Shown one piece after another: positions 58,841 through 64,000 of a DNA stretch of 64,000 nucleotides. The stretch's first letter is position 1, and each line of letters begins with the position of its first letter. Origin of the DNA: Dipteronia dyeriana. Its lineage: Eukaryota; Streptophyta; Magnoliopsida; Sapindales; Sapindaceae. Below the pieces are notes generated by a model that ran no database searches, was not told where the DNA came from, and worked only from the letters and a program-made list of their open reading frames with translations. Position numbers and translations under genes: made by a program. The stretch is from assembly GCA_032871835.1 (NCBI GenBank), contig CM065301.1, positions 11,044,413 through 11,108,412 on the forward strand, read 5' to 3'.

Positions 58841-59500
58841 GACTATGAGGGAGTCCTACCACAAAATCCATGGTAACTTGTTCCCATTTCCATTCTGGAA
58901 TAGGATGTGGTTGCGAAAGTCCTACTGGTTTCTGATGTTCTGCCTTGATTTGCTGACGAATCAAACATTTAGAGATGAATTCTTCTATCTCTCTTTTCAT
59001 ACCTTGCCACCAGTAATGATCTTTTAAAGTACGATACAGTTTAGTACTTCCTGGATGCATTGCATAAGCTGAAGAGTGAGCTTCCTCTAAAATTTCATCT
59101 TTAAATTCCTTAATGTTTGGTACACAGTCTATTACCTAGAACCAATGTACCATCACTTCTCACTACAAAATCAGCTCGTACGCTTTTCTGTACTTCTTCC
59201 TTTAACTTAACTAAATAAGAATCTTGAGTTTGAAATTCCCGTATACGATCAATCAAAATAGGTCTAACCTTAAAGGTAGCCAGTAATGCTCCACAATCTC
59301 GTGCTTCTAGCTTAACTCTCAACATTCTTAATTCAGCTAATAATGGAAGCTGAAGATGATTTACCTTCCAATTCATCCTCAAATGAGCCATAGAACTTGA
59401 AGAATTCCTACTGAGTGCATCTGCCACCAAATTTGCTTTACCAAGATGATATTCAATCATACAGTCATAATCTTTAATCAACTCAATCCATCTTCTTTGT
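58841..59500 (-). pseudogene. gypsy integrase N-terminal part (truncated)
   Basis: Frames 59110-59556 and 58791-59060 give [17 protein letters not shown] (end of RNase H), then AHSSAYAMHPGSTKLY, DHYWWQGMKREIEEFISKC and CLIRQQIKAEHQKP, where the family has CxxC but the second Cys is Arg. The core starts VTMDFVVGLP and is cut off at 58841, so the other catalytic residues are missing. Confidence 0.8.
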
Positions 59501-60840
59501 CTCAAATTCAGTTCTTTTTGAGTGAAAATATATTGTAAGCTTTTATGATCTGACAAGTGACTCTATATAAGTAATACCTCCAAATTTTCAATGCAAACAC
59601 CACTGCAGCAAGCTCTAGATCATGTGTTGGGTAATTCTGTTCATGCTTCTTTAATTGTCTTGACGCATCAGCTATCAATTTCCCATGTTGCATTGAAACG
59701 CAACCTAAACCATGTTTAGATGCATCACTGTAAACAACAAATCCATCACTTCCGGTTGGAAGAGCAAATATTGGAGCGGAAGTCAATCTCTCATTGAGTT
59801 CTTGAAAACTTTTTTCACAAGCTTCTGACCACTCAAACTTCACATCCTTCTGAGTTAATCTTGTTAATGGTGAAGCTATTTTAGAAAATCATTTTACAAA
59901 TCTTCGATAGTAACTTGCTAAACCTAAGAAACTTCTAATTTCTGTCACACTGGTTGGTCGTTCCCAATTTACTATAGCTTCAACCTTTTGAGGATCAACA
60001 TAAATACCATCACCAGAAATCACATGGCTCAAAAATGTAACTCTATCGAGCCAGAATTGACACTTGCTAAATTTGGAATAAAGTTGATTCTCTCTCAGGA
60101 CTTGTAGAATAATCTCTAAATGCTCTGTATGCTCCACATCATCCTTAGAATAAATCAAAATGTCATCAATGAACACTATAACAAATTTTTCTAGATAAGG
60201 ATGAAATACCCTATTCATTAAATCCATAAAAGATGTTGGAGCATTTGTTAATCCAAATGGCATAACTAGAAACTCATAATGCCCATAACGAGTTCTGAAA
60301 GCAGTCTTTGGTATATCACAGTTTCTAATCCTCAATTGGTGATAACCTGTTCGCAAATCTATTTTGGAGAATAAGTCATCAATATGTGGGAGTGGGTATT
60401 TATTACGCACCGTTGCTTTATTCAATTGCCGGTAATCGATGTATAAACATAATGTTCCATCTTTCTTCTTAACAAATAGAACTGGCGCTCCCCATGGTGA
60501 CACACTAGGTTTAATAAAATTCTTGTTCACCAATTCTTCTAATTGAATCTTCAACTCTTTCAATTCGGTTGGAGCCATTTTATAAGGTGGAATAGAAATT
60601 GGAGTTGTGCCTGGAACCAAATCTATCAAAAACTCAATGTCTCTATCTGGTGGTAATCTATGAAGATCTTCAGAAAATACATCTGAAAATTTTCTTACCA
60701 CCGATATATCCTCTAATTTTACCTCACTATCTCGAGTATCAATTACATAAGCCAAATAAGCTGAACATTGTTTTCTGAGCAACCGTCTGACAGTAATAGC
60801 AGAAATAACACAAGAAGGAAGAATCTGACGTTCACTACTG
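59500..60840 (-). pseudogene. gypsy reverse transcriptase and RNase H (broken)
   Basis: [16 protein letters not shown] (about 60590), [28 protein letters not shown], then a short deletion before [15 protein letters not shown] (about ten residues of the usual text are missing), [29 protein letters not shown] (catalytic FIDD, about 60160) and [10 protein letters not shown] followed by a stop (about 59889). RNase [18 protein letters not shown] (about 59710), [23 protein letters not shown], then a frame change near 59550 and [22 protein letters not shown]. Confidence 0.85.
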
Positions 60841-61290
60841 AAAATAACATCCGACTCTCTTTGAAGTGTAAATTTTACCTCTTTTTGAAAATAATCTACA
60901 GTAGCATGGTGTATAGCCAGCCAATCCATTCCCAAAAATAACATCAAAATCATGTATATCAAGCGGAATCAAATCAACATGAAGCTCATGCTTACCGACT
61001 ATGACCTTACTATTTCTATATATATTCTCAGCCAATAAAGATTCACCAGTAGGTGTAGCCACTACCATACTAGAATCTAATGGTCTTAATTCTACATCCG
61101 TATACACCATAAAAGATCGAGATACAAAAGAATGAGTAGATCCAGGATCAATGAGAACATGAGCATCGTGGCTAAAAATTGTTAACATACCTGTAACGAC
61201 ATCTGGAGCGGTCTCGACATCTTGCTATCCTTACCTGAGTACGAGATCTACCCGACTGACCTCTCTGTTGGTTGCCTCCAACCCCTGCTG
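60835..61290 (-). pseudogene. gypsy aspartic protease (broken)
   Basis: The protease block VLIDPGSTHSFVS (about 61145), D-P-G-S, the form seen in Del/Tekay elements, is followed by [23 protein letters not shown] frame change near 60960 leads to [19 protein letters not shown] in the next frame. The split at IFG/FLGMDWL shows a single indel. Confidence 0.78.
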
Positions 61291-62449
61291 TGCTAACTTG
61301 GGTTTTCCCTGTAGTTGTAGATCCTCCTACTCAGGATCCCCTTTGCCCTTGAATCTGACCAGCGCCACTTTGCATTGGTTGAAAACCTATCTTTCTTTCT
61401 TTCTTCATTGCCTCCCTGAACTAACTCGGGGCAATCTCTGTTTAGATGTCCAGTCTGCCCACATTGATAACAACCTGATCTCCCTAAATAACACTCACCA
61501 TCATGGTGCTTTCCGCAAGTCGAACATAAAGGACGCCAACCTCTACCCATACTAACACTCTGTTGTCGACTACCCATTGGTTGTTGTACTGAGGCTTGGC
61601 TAGAACTAGATCCATGACTCTGTTGATAATTACTAGTCTGAATTGAAAAACTGCCTATTGCCTTAGGCATTTTGCTGTAAGAGCCCCCTGCTGACCAGTT
61701 ACTGCTCTTTTACTTCTGTTGTTCAAATCTGCGAGAGTCACTAAGGCCTCTCTCCATTCTCAATGCAGCTTCAAACAACTTACCAAACTCAACATGTCTA
61801 GAAGTAGTCACTATTGTCTTAATTTCAGATCAAAGTCCATCTTCAAATTTTCTGCACTTATTTTCTTCATCAGCGAATACATACGGAGCAACCCTCGAAA
61901 GTTTCGTAAATTTCTTCTCATACTCTTCTATTGTCATAGATCCCTGTACTAGTTTGAAAAATTCAGCTATTTTCAAATCTTAATAGAAACGGAGATAATA
62001 ATGGTCATTAAACTGCTTCTTAAAATCCTCCCAAGTAATTCCTTCGGGAGTTCTTCGTTGAACTGAGGCCCACCAATCATATGATTTATCCTTTCTCAAA
62101 AACGTAGCAAAAGAAACCTTCTGTTAATCAGTGCACCTCATAACTTCAAATACACGTTCTAGTTCATTCAACCAAGAACTAGCACTATTTGGATCTCCAG
62201 TTCTCTCAAAATTCGTAGCTCCAACTTTCGTACAAGCTCAATTGAATTTTCAGGCACTCTTGTTTGGTACTGGACCATCGCAGTCAACAGTTCAACAATT
62301 CTATCCATTGGTTCTTCCCTAGGTTCCGGTACATGAGGTTGAGCTATAGGTGGTTGAGGGTGTGATTCAATCTCGTTTTCACCTTGGTTACCACTCCTCT
62401 CTCCAAGGTCAGCTACCGGTCTTGTGCGTGGGCAGCCAACTCGACGCAT
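61291..62449 (-). pseudogene. gypsy gag with double zinc motif (broken)
   Basis: Begins MRRVGCPRTRPVADLG at 62449. After a frame break near 62200 it goes on with gag core text on the - strand (for example KDKSYDWWASVQRR, EEYEKKFTKLSRVAPYVF), broken by stops. The end has CSTCGKHHDGEC next to CYQCGQTGHLNRDC, the paired Cys motifs typical of Tekay/Del gag (about 61430-61520). Three frames are involved. Confidence 0.78.
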
Positions 62450-62687
62450 AATGCTGTTACAAAATCAAAGTTATGCTTAAATGCATGAAACTAAATGCAA
62501 ACAATTACTGTGTGGTCTAAAGAATTAATGAAATGCTTTAAAAACTTAACTCGACCTATATTTTAACTTCTTATAAATGAGCTTGTCTTCCCCCATTGCA
62601 ACACCATCGAGAAAGGAAAGGGATCGATCACTAACGAACACCTTTTTGTAAGGAGATTAAATATATAACAGACTAATCTTTTACGTT

Positions 62688-63055
62688 ATGGCAGGTATAC
62701 TCTTGCTTAATTGCCATTTTCTTGTTGAGCGAGATAGCCATTCTTTCACCTAAGCTTGCTGCTCGTGACCTGGTAAAAGTTGCTGCTCTTCCCCCGTTAC
62801 CAAAGAGAACTCCTGATTTCTTGGAGCAATGTGCGGCAAAACTGAAACCGGAGTGTGGTAATCAGCTCGCAGGAAGCCTGTTCGAAACTGGAACGGTCTC
62901 ACCTGATTGTTGTCATAACCTTCCTACGTTCGGACGACCTTGCTATGACGAGTTTTTGGCTGTAACTCTTCCTTAACACAATGTTGATGCAGCCAAAGCT
63001 AAAGCTAAGAGTGAAAAGGTTTGGAACGATTGTGCGAAATCAAGCCTTCTGCTTG
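62688..63055 (+). pseudogene. ECA1/prolamin-like secreted protein, array copy 10 (8-bp deletion, nonsense, frameshift)
   Basis: ATG at 62688 is followed by GCAGGTATACTCTTGC, the same 8-bp deletion as copies 4 and 7, shifting the frame in the signal peptide. In the original frame the first five Cys remain (EQC, PEC, DCC, RPC). TAC has become TAA in VTLP*HNV (about 62974). One A is missing in TGCGAAATCAAG (about 63035), displacing the C-terminus after the sixth Cys. It is also more diverged in sequence (KLAARDLVKVAA). Non-functional. Confidence 0.82.
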
Positions 63056-63180
63056 AGCATTATAAATTGTTTTATTTAATAAACATTGTGCTGCAAAATC
63101 ACAGAGAGCTACAAAGGTTTATCTTCATCATTATGCATTGTTATGTGTACGGAAAACTATTCACGTAAAACTAATACTTA

Positions 63181-63546
63181 TTTTCACTAGTACGTCAACC
63201 ACGTTTAAATAAGTTCTATGTCATATGTTAGAATTTGATGGTCCTATTACCATGCATAGTGTTACCAGTAGAAGTGAATAAAATTTTTTCGAAAAATAAC
63301 ATGGAAGTAGCAGTAAAATTTAATAAACGACTGATGAATAAACCGTCATAGTTATATAAGTAATTTTCACTAGTACGTCAACCACGTTTAAATAAGTTCT
63401 ATGTCATATGTTAGAATTTGATGGTCCTCATACCATGCATAGTGTTACCAGTAGAAGTGAATAAAATATTTTCGAAAAATAACATGGAAGTAGCAGTAAA
63501 ATTTAATAAACGACTGATGAATAAACCGTCATAGTTATATACGTAA
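63181..63546 (+). repeat. 183-bp tandem duplication in the 3' half of array unit 10
   Basis: The segment from TTTTCACTAGTACGTCAACC through CGTCATAGTTATATA occurs at 63181 and again at 63364, nearly identical (for example TCCTATTACC versus TCCTCATACC). Other units have it once, so this is a recent local event. Confidence 0.88.
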
Positions 63547-64000
63547 AGTTTAATCGTGTTCGTAAGTAGAAAAAAAAACAGTACTGTAAACACTATTCTT
63601 TTTATTTTACGGTACGAAAATATCGATAATTTAAAGATTCAGCAACATAAAAATCAATACTCTTTATTTCTTATATGTAACCTTCAAAATATTGATAAAT
63701 CAAAACTAATATTGCTTATTACTTTTATGTAAGGTGTAGTTATATTCTGGAGGGATTTTACGTTTTGTTGTCAATCGTTTTTTATATGAGAGAATAAAGT
63801 TTCTAACATCCAAATTTCGTATATTTGATTCGTAGAAATAGAGAGTTTGATAAAGTTGTTTCATGAAGTTGAGAAAGTTTTTATTGTCTCGGGAATATTA
63901 TTTTCTAAACAAAACTCGTAAAGTTTACAGTGTCATGGAATCGTTCTCGTATAAATGACGTACATCATGTTTATGAATTAAATTACTTTGTTAGAACAAA

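Larger units (their letters stand above)
58841..62517 (-). mobile_element. LTR-less Ty3/gypsy fragment (Tekay/Del-like) embedded in array unit 10
   Basis: Internal gag-PR-RT-RH-INT sequence on the - strand. It starts in the gag N-terminal area (about 62460) and ends in the integrase core after MDFVVGLPHS. It has no LTR, primer site, polypurine tract or target duplication. The array runs up to TTTATTTACAT at 58840 and resumes at TAAAGAATTAATG (62518), with about 68 bases of the unit missing between. That pattern fits patch insertion during break repair rather than integrase action. Wording ([33 protein letters not shown]) is Tekay/Del-like. Confidence 0.85.
14190..64000 (+). repeat. tandem array of ten ~1.95-2.0 kb units each with one ECA1/prolamin-like gene
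   Basis: Each unit starts with GGTGTCCCCTTGCGAATAC (or a close variant) at about 14190, 16168, 26738, 34093, 36054, 38036, 45391, 47359, 56425 and 58372. Uninterrupted units measure 1947-1982 bases. Every unit has the same order: CGATCACGACATAAGCATAT, a purine-rich A tract, GAATAAAGTGGGGACCCGG, a TATA box, the gene, AATAAACATTGTG, then a long conserved AT-rich 3' half containing CGAAGATATCGATAATTTAA. Conservation of the non-coding parts is as high as that of the gene. The array continues past the window end. Five retroelement insertions lie inside it. Confidence 0.9.

Noticed and set aside
14190..64000. CRISPR-like or satellite interpretation of the tandem array
   Set aside because: Units are about 2 kb with a gene and promoter each. 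There are no short regular repeats with unique spacers, and the context is plant nuclear DNA.

Overview
The window is repeat-dominated nuclear DNA from a flowering plant, most likely a eudicot. The reasons are nested Ty3/gypsy and Ty1/copia LTR retrotransposons with plant-type initiator-Met-tRNA primer sites, AT-rich intergenic DNA, a SINE-like element, a plant LONELY GUY (LOG) homologue, and a tandem family of small secreted six-cysteine proteins of the ECA1/prolamin-like type. I cannot name the species. I see no intact protein-coding gene, no rRNA or tRNA gene and no CRISPR array.

Layout. (1) 1-8339: the 3' two thirds of an Athila-like Ty3/gypsy element on the + strand (gag end, protease, RT, RNase H, integrase). 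After integrase come a putative intron, an unrecognised accessory ORF, a LOG-type cytokinin-activation gene, a polypurine tract and a ~2.4 kb LTR. (2) 8340-14189: intergenic DNA with an 80-bp retroposon inside a perfect 18-bp target duplication, a CT/AT microsatellite, a 2.1 kb inverted-repeat element carrying a SINE-like insertion, a 137-bp minisatellite, and a second inverted-repeat element filled with palindromic AAAGCTCG-type repeats. (3) 14190-64000: a tandem array of ten ~1.95-2.0 kb units (starts near 14190, 16168, 26738, 34093, 36054, 38036, 45391, 47359, 56425, 58372). Each carries one ECA1/prolamin-like gene with a conserved TATA box, and every one of the ten copies is broken.

The array has been invaded five times: a Sirevirus-like copia (16649-25089), one gypsy insertion now present twice (27901-33270 and 39199-44568), a Tork/TNT-like copia (48740-55824), and an LTR-less Tekay/Del-like gypsy fragment (58841-62517). 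The second gypsy copy exists because an 11.3 kb block (about 25.17-36.47 kb) was tandemly duplicated to 36.47-47.77 kb. The gypsy LTRs differ from each other at 8 of 395 sites, while the two 11.3 kb copies differ at only about fifteen sites that I noticed, so insertion came well before duplication. A short patch near 45785-45900 shows later conversion from a neighbouring unit.

How it works together: the region reads as a decayed reproductive-secreted-peptide cluster shaped by unequal crossing-over, gene conversion and retrotransposon insertion. The most unusual item is the LOG-type gene inside the gypsy element at 5094-5743. It lies between integrase and the polypurine tract, where plant gypsy elements sometimes carry extra genes, and suggests a retrotransposon lineage that acquired a cytokinin-activating enzyme. 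This copy is itself broken.
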